From Polyangium mundeleinium (GTDB lineage Bacteria > Myxococcota_A > Polyangia > Polyangiales > Polyangiaceae): a stretch of 64,000 bases of DNA. The translations under genes and the position numbers were made by a program. The notes beneath the pieces were generated by a model. The model was not told the origin of the DNA. It worked only from the letters and a program-made list of their open reading frames with translations, and did no database searches. Location of the stretch: assembly GCF_028369105.1 (NCBI RefSeq), contig NZ_JAQNDO010000001.1:6232501-6296500 (forward strand), given 5' to 3'. Shown here one piece after another: positions 9,463 through 16,984 of the stretch; positions within the stretch are counted from its first letter, which is position 1; each line of letters opens with the position of its first letter.

Positions 9463-10782
9463 TTGAACAGCGGGGACATCATCGCCTCGAGATACGTCCT
9501 CGAGCGCCCGCTGGCGAAAGGCGGGATGGGGGCGGTGTGGGTGGCGCGGCACGTCGAGCTCGATGTGCGCGTCGCCCTCAAGGTCATGGCGCCCGAGCAC
9601 GCCGATACCTTCTTCGCGCGTGACAGATTTCAACGCGAAGCGAGGGCCTGCGCGCAGATCCAACACCCGCACGTCGTGGCCGTTCACGATTATGGCGTCG
9701 CGGACGATGTGCCGTTCCTCGTGATGGAGCTGCTCCAGGGCGAGGACCTGCAAAGTTGCCTCACGCGGGAGGGGCGCCTCTCGCTCCCCGCCGCCATTGC
9801 CGTGACCTTGCCCGTCTGCAAAGGGCTCCGGCGCGCCCACGAGCTCGGGATCATTCACCGGGACATCAAGCCGAGCAACGTGTTCCTCGCGCGCCAAGGC
9901 GAGGACGTGGTCGTGAAGATCCTCGATTTTGGCGTCGCGAGGATCACGCACGATCTGTCCGGCCAGACCACGCACACGGGGGTCTTGCTCGGATCCCCGA
10001 GCTACATGAGCCCCGAACAGGCCCGCGGACGGCGCGTGGATGCGCGCAGCGATCTCTGGTCGCTCGCCGTCGTCCTCTACGAATGCCTGACCGGTCGGAC
10101 GCCGTTTGGTTCTCAGGCGCTCGGCGAGCTGCTCCTCGAGCTTTGCACCGAGCCGATCCCGCCGCCCACGACGCTCATGCCCGATCTCCCGGCCGTCGTG
10201 GATCCTTTTTTCGCGCGGGCGCTCGCGCGAAACCCGGACGAGAGATTCCAGAACGCGGAGGCCTTCGCCGAGGCCCTCACTTTGCTCCGCTCCGGGATGC
10301 CGAACCTCACGCTCGGGCCGTCCAGCGGAATGGAGCGAGATCCCGCGGCGCCCGAGGTGTCCCTGTCCCAGACGCCGCCGCCCGCGTACACGCCCACGGC
10401 GCCCGGCGTCGCCACCACGATAGGCAGGAGCCGCCCGCGGGCCGCCAAGCTCGCGCTCGGAATCGTCGTCCCGGTCGTCCTCGGCCTCGGCGCGCTCGCC
10501 GCGTATCGTTTGTCGTCGCCCGAGGCGCCGCTCGAACCGGTGGTGGCGGCGCCGGCGGAGCCTCTCGCGACACCTCCGCCCGAAATCCCCGCGCCCACGC
10601 CGAGCGCGTCCGTGACGGTCGCGCCTCCGGAGACGATCACGCTTCCGCATGCGGCGCCCTCCGCCGTGCCGTCGCCGGACGCGCCCCGGACGTCGCGCAG
10701 GGCCCCCGCGCCCCGCGCGACGTCGAAGCGCCCTTCGCCCGCGCCGCCCGTGCCCACGCGCGACCCGACCTTCGGCTTTTGA
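9463..10782 (+). CDS. Ser/Thr protein kinase heading the VgrG operon
   Basis: The start is a TTG at 9463 with a GGGAGGGGG ribosome site just upstream; no later ATG precedes the kinase fold. The 439-aa product has a complete Hanks-type domain (about 8-270): Gly-rich loop LAKGGMG, Lys40, HRDIKPSN (His132-Asp134), DFG (155-157) and SPEQARG. A transmembrane segment lies near 330-350, followed by a ~90-residue Pro/Ala/Ser-rich tail outside the membrane. It is the first of six genes separated by 13, 9, 1 and 16 bp and then an overlap, ending with VgrG, PAAR and an FHA adaptor. In other type VI systems (PpkA of Pseudomonas) a kinase and an FHA protein switch secretion on; a similar role here is an inference. 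Confidence 0.93.
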   Translation: MNSGDIIASRYVLERPLAKGGMGAVWVARHVELDVRVALKVMAPEHADTFFARDRFQREARACAQIQHPHVVAVHDYGVADDVPFLVMELLQGEDLQSCLTREGRLSLPAAIAVTLPVCKGLRRAHELGIIHRDIKPSNVFLARQGEDVVVKILDFGVARITHDLSGQTTHTGVLLGSPSYMSPEQARGRRVDARSDLWSLAVVLYECLTGRTPFGSQALGELLLELCTEPIPPPTTLMPDLPAVVDPFFARALARNPDERFQNAEAFAEALTLLRSGMPNLTLGPSSGMERDPAAPEVSLSQTPPPAYTPTAPGVATTIGRSRPRAAKLALGIVVPVVLGLGALAAYRLSSPEAPLEPVVAAPAEPLATPPPEIPAPTPSASVTVAPPETITLPHAAPSAVPSPDAPRTSRRAPAPRATSKRPSPAPPVPTRDPTFGF

Positions 10783-10795
10783 ATCGGGAGATTGC

Positions 10796-11566
10796 ATGCG
10801 CCTTCGTTGGCTCGTTCCCTTCGTCCCCGCCCTTTTCCTCACGCTCGTGCCCCCGGCCCGCGCCGCGGACCCACGGCCTTCGAGCGCTCCGGACAAACGC
10901 GCCCTCGCCCTCGAACATGCGCACCAGGGGCTCGACGCGTACCGCGCTGGTCGTTTCGAGGAGGCCTACGAGCATTTCCGCGAGGCCCAGGCGCTTTTCC
11001 CCGCGCCCACCTTGCTCGTGCACATGGCGCGTTGCCAGCGCAGGCTCGGCAACGTCGTCGAGGCGAAGGCGCTTTATGGAGAGGTGCTCGCGCAGCGCTT
11101 GCCCGACAACGCGCCGCCCCCGTTCGTGGAGGCGCACCACAATGCCGAGAGCGAGCTCGCCGAGATGCAGGCCAAGCTCGCCACGGACGAGACAACCGCC
11201 GTGCGCCCCGCGCCCGTGCCATTCCAGGGATCCATCCTCCCCGGCGCCATTGCGCTGGGAGCGTCCGCGATGGGCCTCGGGGTCGGGGTCGTGACCGGAG
11301 CGATGTCCATGGTGAAGGTGTCCGACCTTCGCAGCCGATGCCAGGGCGACCATTGCGCCCCGGCCGATCGCACCACGGCCGATCAGGCCCGGACCCTCGG
11401 CACGGTCTCCACCGCGGCCTTCGTCGTGGGCGGCGTCGCGGCGGCGGCCGGCGTGCTTTTGATCGTCCTCCGTCCGGCGGGCAAGGCGCGCGCCACCATG
11501 GGCGCCGTGAAGGATCCCCGCGTGTCCGTGGGGATCGGCCGGGCGGATTTCGAGTTTCGTTATTGA
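10796..11566 (+). CDS. TPR-containing membrane protein
   Basis: A 256-aa protein with a signal peptide (about 1-23, ending in ARAAD) and a helical TPR-like region (about 35-115; AHQGLDAYRAGRFEEAYEHF, then LLVHMARCQRRLGN). Two hydrophobic segments near 145-170 and 205-230 flank a short loop with two Cys (RCQGDHC) that may form a disulfide. This layout is common in large myxobacterial genomes next to Ser/Thr kinases. It starts 13 bp after the kinase with GGGAGA upstream of the ATG, so the two are surely co-transcribed. It may act as an envelope partner or sensor for the kinase; that role is inferred only from position. Confidence 0.75.
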   Translation: MRLRWLVPFVPALFLTLVPPARAADPRPSSAPDKRALALEHAHQGLDAYRAGRFEEAYEHFREAQALFPAPTLLVHMARCQRRLGNVVEAKALYGEVLAQRLPDNAPPPFVEAHHNAESELAEMQAKLATDETTAVRPAPVPFQGSILPGAIALGASAMGLGVGVVTGAMSMVKVSDLRSRCQGDHCAPADRTTADQARTLGTVSTAAFVVGGVAAAAGVLLIVLRPAGKARATMGAVKDPRVSVGIGRADFEFRY

Positions 11567-11575
11567 GGAACGTCC

Positions 11576-12304
11576 ATGCACGTGTTTTCAACGGCAGAGG
11601 CGCGCCGGGGCCTCGGCGCTCTCCTCGGGGTGATCGGGCTCCAGGGAGCGCTCGGGTGCAATACGATCACAGGGGTCGACGCGTTGTCATTCGATCCGTG
11701 CGCGACGGGCTTTTCGGACCTGACCGTGACGGAAGAGCACGGCAGCGACGGGGGGAGCGCGTTCCACGACGCATGCCCGGAGGGCGAGGTGCTCGTGGGC
11801 CTGCGGGGCGGCGTCAATGGTCTGGTCCTCTCCGGGATCAGCGGCATTTGCGGGGCGGTGCGGCTCTCGGAGACGTCCCCGGTCGAGATCACCGTCACGC
11901 CCGGCGAGGCCATGCCGACCGTGCGGGGGGTGATGTCCTCGGAGGAAGCGGAATCGCGGCTTTGCCCCCCGAACGAAATGGTCGTCGGGTTCGGCGGGAG
12001 CACCTTCCTGTACGATTCCAACAATCCCCGGCCGATTTTCTGGCGCGTCTCGCTCGTCTGCGCGCCCCTTGTCGTGGAGAGCCTGTCCGGAGCGCCGTCG
12101 CTCTCGCTCGGAGAGACGACGAGCACGCCCTCCCTGGGTGGCGCGGACGACAAGGGCGACACCTTCGACCCCATTTATTGTCCCGAGAACCAGGTCGCGC
12201 GGGCGATCCAGGGGCGCTCGGGATTGCTCGTCGATGCGCTGGGCCTCGGCTGCGCGGAGCTCTCGCTCGTGTGTCCGTGGGCCCCGACCGCCTCGGAGGA
12301 GTGA
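11576..12304 (+). CDS. Lipoprotein with three Cys-Pro repeat units
   Basis: A 242-aa protein with a hydrophobic signal and lipobox-like LQGALGC (Cys28). The mature part holds three similar units, each opening with CPxxxxxVgxxG and closing with a hydrophobic strand ending in Cys: CPEGEVLVGLRG to ISGIC, CPPNEMVVGFGG to SLVC, and CPENQVARAIQG to GLGC. This suggests three small disulfide-closed beta units, plausible for ligand or surface binding. No named family was identified. It is 9 bp behind the TPR gene and 1 bp ahead of vgrG, so it is an integral member of the secretion operon. It could be an envelope docking factor or an immunity/accessory lipoprotein; neither can be shown here. Confidence 0.65.
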   Translation: MHVFSTAEARRGLGALLGVIGLQGALGCNTITGVDALSFDPCATGFSDLTVTEEHGSDGGSAFHDACPEGEVLVGLRGGVNGLVLSGISGICGAVRLSETSPVEITVTPGEAMPTVRGVMSSEEAESRLCPPNEMVVGFGGSTFLYDSNNPRPIFWRVSLVCAPLVVESLSGAPSLSLGETTSTPSLGGADDKGDTFDPIYCPENQVARAIQGRSGLLVDALGLGCAELSLVCPWAPTASEE

Positions 12305-12305
12305 T

Positions 12306-14342
12306 ATGCGCGGCTTACGCTTGATCTTCGAATCGTTCCAGCCGAAATCCCCGCGGGAGGAGCTGTCCGTGCGCACGTTTTCGGTGCGCGAGGCGATCTC
12401 CGAGCCGTTCGAGGTCTCGATCCTGGCGCGCTCCCACGACGCCAGCATCGATCTCGAAGCCATCGTGGGCAAACCGGCCGCCTTCCTCATGGACCGCGGC
12501 GAGCATTTTTCCATCGGTCAGGCCCGGCGTCGCTGGGAGGGCATCTGCACGCACATCGAGCAGATCCGCGTCGAGGATTCGGAGACCGGCGAATCCACCT
12601 ACACACTGACCATCCTGCCCAAGGTGTGGTTGCTCGGGCAACGGCTCGGCTACCGGGTGTTTCAGCACCTCTCCATCCCGGACATCGTGGACAAGCTGCT
12701 CGGGGAATGGAAAATCCAGCACAAGTGGGCCATCGATCGGGGCGCGTATCCGCGGCTCGAATACCGGGTCCAGCACGGGGAGAGCGAGCTCGCGTTCCTG
12801 TCGCGCCTGCTGGAGGAGGCGGGCATTGCTTATACGTTCCCCGACGAGGACGGCGCTGGCACCATGCTCCAGTTCTCCGACGCGCTCGCCGCGGGCAAGC
12901 CGCACCCGCACTCGCCGCTCACGTTCGACGACGCGCCGAACCGCACCGCGCCGAAGGAATACGTGACGGCCGTGCACATGAGCCATCGCGTGCGGCCCGG
13001 CGCGTACGTGGTGCGCGACCACGACTTCCGCCGGCCCGATTTTCCGAGCCAGGGCGAGGCCCCGAAGGCGCTCGATCCGGAGCATCGGTACGAGCAGTAC
13101 CATTACCGTCCGGGCGCGTTGCTCGTCGAGACCACCAAAGGCGCCGGCGCCACGCCCGTGGCCGACGACAAGGGGATGGCGCGGCGCGACGAGGCGTTTG
13201 GCGTCACGCGCGCGACGCAGAGCCTGCAGGCGGAGCGCCATGAAAAGCGGGTCGTCACGTATACGACGAACTCGATGATCCTCGCGCCCGGGGTGATTTT
13301 CGCGATTCAGGACCACCCGCACCAGGGCCTCGCCCAGCAGCGGCTGCTCGTGACGGAGCTTTGCCTCTCGGGCAGCGTCGTGGCGGAGTGGGAGATGAGC
13401 GGACGGGCCGCGTTCGCGGCCGATCCGTACCGGCCGCCGTTGGTGACACCCAAGCCGCGGGCGCTCGGGATGGAGAGCGCGGTGGTGGTGGGGCCGCGGG
13501 GCCAGGAGATTCATACCGACGAATTCGGTCGAATCCGCGTGCAGTTTCCCTGGGATCGGGAGGGGAAACACGACGACGACAGCTCGTGCTGGATCCGCGT
13601 GAGCCAGGGCTGGGCGGGGACGGGCATGGGATCGATCACGATTCCACGCGTGGGGCAGGAGGTCCTGGTGGGATTCCTCGGCGGCGATCCGGACCAGCCG
13701 GTCGTGGTCGGGCGGGTCTTCAATGGGAAAAACCTCGTGCCGCACAAGCTCCCCGAGCACAAGACGCGGAGCACGCTGAAGAGCGCATCGTCGCCCGGCG
13801 GGGGCGGCTCGAACGAGCTTCTGTTCGAGGACGCGCGGGGAAAGGAGCTCGTGTACGTGCAAGCGCAGCGCGACCTGCACGCGAGGGTGCTCGGGGACGA
13901 GCAGGAGCAGATCCAGGGCGATCATCGGATGCTGGTCGGCAAGCGGCAGGACATCGTGATCAAGGCGGAGAAAAAGGAGCTCGTCGTCGGGCGGAGTGAT
14001 CTGCACGTGGGCGGGGACGAGCGGCGGCAGGTGGACGGCAAAGCGTCGATCACGGTGGGCGGGAGCCGTCACGAAAAGGTGCAGCGGAGCCACGCCCTGG
14101 AGGCCGGACAAGAGATTCACCTCGCGGCCGGGACGTCGGTCGTGATCGAGGGCGCGCTGGATCTCACGCTGAAGGGGCCCGGGGGGTTCATTCGAATCGA
14201 TCCGAGCGGAGTGTCCATCGTGGGCAACCTGGTGCGAATCAACAGCGGGGGCGCGCCCGGCGCAGGGAGCGGGGCACGCCCGGACGCCCCCGAAGACGCC
14301 ATCGAGGCCGTAGCGGAGCTGCCCGGCGCGGGCGCGCCATGA
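12306..14342 (+). CDS. vgrG: Type VI secretion spike protein VgrG/TssI
   Basis: VgrG trimers form the puncturing tip of type VI secretion machines (gp27/gp5-like) and carry effectors. The 678-aa product shows the expected order: N-terminal gp27-like domain with RTFSVREAISEPFEVSI, the ESELAFLSRLLEEAGIAY motif, the OB-fold/gp5 region with IHTDEFGRIRVQFPWD and SCWIRVSQGWAG, GSITIPRVGQEVLVGFLGGDPDQPVVVGRVFN, then the repetitive beta-helix needle and a C-terminus with DLTLKGPGGFIRIDPSGV. It ends in a Gly/Ala-rich tail and carries no extra toxin domain, so cargo is probably bound rather than fused. The ATG at 12306 sits 1 bp after the previous stop; upstream codons in the same frame belong to the lipoprotein region. 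Confidence 0.95.
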   Translation: MRGLRLIFESFQPKSPREELSVRTFSVREAISEPFEVSILARSHDASIDLEAIVGKPAAFLMDRGEHFSIGQARRRWEGICTHIEQIRVEDSETGESTYTLTILPKVWLLGQRLGYRVFQHLSIPDIVDKLLGEWKIQHKWAIDRGAYPRLEYRVQHGESELAFLSRLLEEAGIAYTFPDEDGAGTMLQFSDALAAGKPHPHSPLTFDDAPNRTAPKEYVTAVHMSHRVRPGAYVVRDHDFRRPDFPSQGEAPKALDPEHRYEQYHYRPGALLVETTKGAGATPVADDKGMARRDEAFGVTRATQSLQAERHEKRVVTYTTNSMILAPGVIFAIQDHPHQGLAQQRLLVTELCLSGSVVAEWEMSGRAAFAADPYRPPLVTPKPRALGMESAVVVGPRGQEIHTDEFGRIRVQFPWDREGKHDDDSSCWIRVSQGWAGTGMGSITIPRVGQEVLVGFLGGDPDQPVVVGRVFNGKNLVPHKLPEHKTRSTLKSASSPGGGGSNELLFEDARGKELVYVQAQRDLHARVLGDEQEQIQGDHRMLVGKRQDIVIKAEKKELVVGRSDLHVGGDERRQVDGKASITVGGSRHEKVQRSHALEAGQEIHLAAGTSVVIEGALDLTLKGPGGFIRIDPSGVSIVGNLVRINSGGAPGAGSGARPDAPEDAIEAVAELPGAGAP

Positions 14343-14358
14343 ATCGAGGAGGGGGACG

Positions 14359-14697
14359 ATGCCGCCGGCAGCGCGTTTGACCGATCTGCACGTATGTCCT
14401 GTCATGCCCACCGGGGGGCCCATCCTCCCGCCCTGTGAGCCGCGGGTGCTCATCGGGTACATGCCCGCGGCGCGTATGGGCGACGCGGCGATGTGCGCAG
14501 GGTCGGATGTGATCGTCGGAGGAGAAAAGACGGTGCTGATCGGGTATCGGCCGGCGGCGCGGCTCGGGGATCCGACCGCGCTCGGAGGGGTGATCACGAT
14601 AGGCTGTCCGAACGTGCTGATCGGATCGACCGCGCAGGCGCGGACGCTCGAACGCGCGGCGCAGGAGGGGACGCCGTTATGCGAGCCATGCGCGTGA
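14359..14697 (+). CDS. PAAR-domain spike tip protein
   Basis: PAAR proteins cap the VgrG needle with a metal-binding cone and recruit effectors. The 112-aa product shows the typical repeats: PAARLTDLHVCP, MPAARMGDAAMCAGSD and RPAARLGDPTALGG, with Cys/His positions suited to binding zinc, and no toxin extension. It starts 16 bp after vgrG behind GAGGAGGGGGACG. Its end overlaps the next gene by 19 bp, implying translational coupling with the FHA adaptor. Confidence 0.93.
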   Translation: MPPAARLTDLHVCPVMPTGGPILPPCEPRVLIGYMPAARMGDAAMCAGSDVIVGGEKTVLIGYRPAARLGDPTALGGVITIGCPNVLIGSTAQARTLERAAQEGTPLCEPCA

Positions 14698-15524
14698 TCC
14701 TCGAAGTACAATGGGGGAAGCTCGCGTCGCAACGGGCCGTACTCAAGCCCGGCGAATCGCTGCGCGTCGGGCGGACAGAGTTTTCCGATCTCATGATCAC
14801 CCACGATCGGCAGATGTCAGGGGTGCATTTCGAGGTGTCGTGGGACGGGGCGCGTTGTCTCGTGCGGGACCTCGGGAGCGACACAGGGACCTGGCTCGAC
14901 GGGCAGGCAGTGCGCGAGGGGGAGGCGCGGAACACGTCGTGGATCCGCGCAGGAGATACGGTCTTCATGGTCTTCTTCGAGAGGGCGACCTCGCACCCGC
15001 GCCCAGCGGACGCGCCGGAGGTGGCCTCCATCAAGGAGAAAGCACGCGACGCGCTGCTCGCAGAAACGACGCCGCTGTTCGCACTCCTCGACGGGGCGCG
15101 AGATCCGCGAATCCGAGAGCTCCTGCGAGAATCCATCGACGAGCACCGATCGCTCTACGAGGGCGTGCAAGGCGACGCGCTCGGCGAGGTGGCGCCCTAT
15201 CTCGTACGCCTGTCCCCGGAGAGCGATCTCTTCGAAAAGCTCGTCGACGAAGGATGGGGGCGAAGCTGGGGCGTCTATCTGACGAGCGAGCGTCCACTCC
15301 CGGACGTGCGGCGCCATCTACGGCGGCTCTCGATGGTGGACGCAGAAGGCGAGGCAAAGCGGCTCTATTTCCGGTTTCAGGACCCACGGGTGCTCCGGCG
15401 ATTCCTGGTCATGAGCAACCTGCGCCAGCGAGCAGAAATGTTCGGCGAGATCCTCGAAGCCTTCGTGATGGAGGGAGAGCAAGGGGAAGTCCTCCGCGCC
15501 TCCCACGCCCCCGTGGTGCCATGA
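14679..15524 (+). CDS. FHA-DUF4123 fusion: probable type VI effector adaptor
   Basis: The 281-aa protein joins two domains. Residues about 20-95 form an FHA domain, the phosphothreonine-binding fold, with conserved LRVGRTEFSDLMI, SGVHFEV and SDTGTWLDGQ. Residues about 120-270 match the DUF4123 adaptor/chaperone family that loads effectors onto VgrG (LFALLDGARDP, YLVRLSPESDLFEKLVDEGWGRSWGVYL, YFRFQDPRVL). The ATG at 14679 has GGAGGGG 8 nt upstream; another ATG lies at 14688. It is the last gene of an operon headed by a Ser/Thr kinase, so the FHA domain may read that kinase's phosphorylation and make effector loading conditional. That link is inferred. Repeat copy B begins 4 bp after the stop. 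Confidence 0.88.
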   Translation: MRAMRVILEVQWGKLASQRAVLKPGESLRVGRTEFSDLMITHDRQMSGVHFEVSWDGARCLVRDLGSDTGTWLDGQAVREGEARNTSWIRAGDTVFMVFFERATSHPRPADAPEVASIKEKARDALLAETTPLFALLDGARDPRIRELLRESIDEHRSLYEGVQGDALGEVAPYLVRLSPESDLFEKLVDEGWGRSWGVYLTSERPLPDVRRHLRRLSMVDAEGEAKRLYFRFQDPRVLRRFLVMSNLRQRAEMFGEILEAFVMEGEQGEVLRASHAPVVP

Positions 15525-15527
15525 TGG

Positions 15528-15872
15528 GGCGTGGCGCCGGGGCGCTGCCCCGGACCCCGCGGGGGCTGTCCGCCCCTCGACCCGGACCAGGCACGGCCTG
15601 GACCGAAGGTGGAAGAACTGCGCGGTGCGCAGTTCTTCCAACGGGCCGGTGGCAAGACCATGGAGGTGGGTTCCAAGCTGGCGACGGGAGCGCTGCCGGT
15701 TGAACCTGCGGCGCTGCGGCCTTGGTTGGCAGGGTCGTCGCTGGTCTTGAACCTGGCTGTTCGATGAACTGCGCGGCGCGCAGTTCATCGTCCTGGGTCC
15801 AGCGCCTCGCTGGTCCGGGTCCAGGGGTGGACAACCCCTGGTGGGGCCTGGGGCAACGCCCCAGCGCGGCGC
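15528..15872. repeat. Palindromic repeat element, copy B (~345 bp)
   Basis: Closely matches copy A over its whole length in the same orientation, with the same outer inverted ends, the identical 13-bp GGAAGAACTGCGC stem-loop (loop GGT) and a second stem around GATGAACTGCGC. It starts 4 bp after the stop of the FHA-DUF4123 gene and separates the two convergent arms of the type VI effector island. It may act as a bidirectional terminator for both operons. Confidence 0.85.
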
Positions 15873-16240
15873 GTCCGGGTCCTCGCCGAATGCCCTGCAT
15901 CCGCGCAAGATCGCGATCCCTCCCCGCGGATGGCCTCTTGCCGTGCCACAACCCGGTCCCCGTCCGCGCGCCCGCCGACGTTCGGCGTCGTGAGCCGCCG
16001 CTCCTCGGGCGCGTCCTTCGTCCTGCGGTGCTGCAGGAGGCCATCCGCGCTCACCCGCACCCGAAAGGCGGCGCTGCAGCTCGAAAACCCCGCCCTGGCG
16101 TCGCCGACTTGCGGCGCGGCAAACCTCCCTCCGCGAGGCCGTCTCCTCTTCGACGGCGCCGCCGGTCCCCGAGCGCGCTCTGCGAGCTCCACCCTGCAGC
16201 GCCGGAGGGCGCGCCCCAGCTCCGCGCCCCCGCGCTCGCG
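15873..16240. other. Gap with no supported gene
   Basis: Some 368 bp lie downstream of the protease gene on the minus strand. Open frames exist on both strands but are Arg/Pro-rich, have no ribosome site and match no family. This would be the natural position for an immunity gene for the adjacent protease effector, yet none is convincing here. It may be a decayed gene. Confidence 0.3.
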
Positions 16241-16978
16241 TCAGACCATGCGCCGACTTGCCCGGTGGGTGCAGCCTTGGCACTGGATTGCGCCGAACAG
16301 GCTGTCGCCTGCGGAGCCTCCTGGTGAGTTCAGCTTTGATTCGAGGGTCGACCACGCGACCATCGTGTCGCGGTGGGGGGCGTTTGGGTCGCGGTAATAG
16401 ACTTGGTTCGTGGCATCGTCCACGCCTGTGATGACGATGGCGTGCACGCCGCCGACGCGGCATTTGGCCTCGATCTTGTAGACGTACCGGTTGTTCGTCA
16501 GGGGATCCTGCACGTAATCGTTCTCCAGCGTATCCCCCAGCCGGTAGATCGACGCGTACAAGGGCCCGTGGTCGGCCAGCATTGTGGCGACGAACGAGAG
16601 GTCGTAGGCGTGGTTGCCGAGTGGCAGCGGGCGCACGACGTCACGGAAGAACGTGTCGAGGATGTCGAAGCGATGGCTTGACGGGCTGCTCTGGATCTTG
16701 GCGCGGGCTTCGCGCAGGAGTGCCCGCTGGTGCCCGTCTGGCTCGCGTTGCATCATTTGCGTCAGTCGGTCGACGACGGCGGGGTTGTCGTAGCGTTTTC
16801 GCTCTGCGGCGAGCTGGGTGATGACCTGCCTTGCGAGGTGCAGCGCGCGCCACTCGTGTTCGAGACGCTCGGCGGCTCCGATGAGCTCGTGGAAGCGGAG
16901 CATCATCTTGGCTGCGTAATACCAGCACGTGGGCCCCTTCTGCGCTGCGACCGTCGGGATGTCGTAAAGGATCGACAT
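16241..16978 (-). CDS. AvrRpt2/papain-like cysteine protease, probable type VI effector
   Basis: A 245-aa protein with a papain-like triad in the order and context of the papain-like cysteine protease AvrRpt2 family: Cys18 in QKGPTCWYYAAKM, His179 in GGVHAIVITGV, and Asp197/Asn199 in YYRDPNAP. The middle (about 30-120) is a charged helical insertion. It has no signal peptide or membrane segment, so export would need a specialised system. It follows the DUF2169 gene by only 6 bp and faces the VgrG-PAAR-DUF4123 operon, exactly where a cargo effector is expected. Predicted to cleave proteins in a target cell; target and immunity partner are unknown. A housekeeping protease is possible but less likely given the context. 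Confidence 0.8.
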   Translation of the reverse strand: MSILYDIPTVAAQKGPTCWYYAAKMMLRFHELIGAAERLEHEWRALHLARQVITQLAAERKRYDNPAVVDRLTQMMQREPDGHQRALLREARAKIQSSPSSHRFDILDTFFRDVVRPLPLGNHAYDLSFVATMLADHGPLYASIYRLGDTLENDYVQDPLTNNRYVYKIEAKCRVGGVHAIVITGVDDATNQVYYRDPNAPHRDTMVAWSTLESKLNSPGGSAGDSLFGAIQCQGCTHRASRRMV

Positions 16979-16984
16979 GGGCCG

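Noticed and set aside
12315-14804. 829-codon minus-strand frame across vgrG and PAAR
   Set aside because: Antisense shadow of well-supported genes; composition is low-complexity and no ribosome site is present.
15785-16192. Minus-strand frame downstream of the protease as an immunity gene
   Set aside because: No ribosome site, Arg-rich composition, and the frame continues into palindromic repeat B. Not supported as a gene, though a decayed remnant cannot be excluded.
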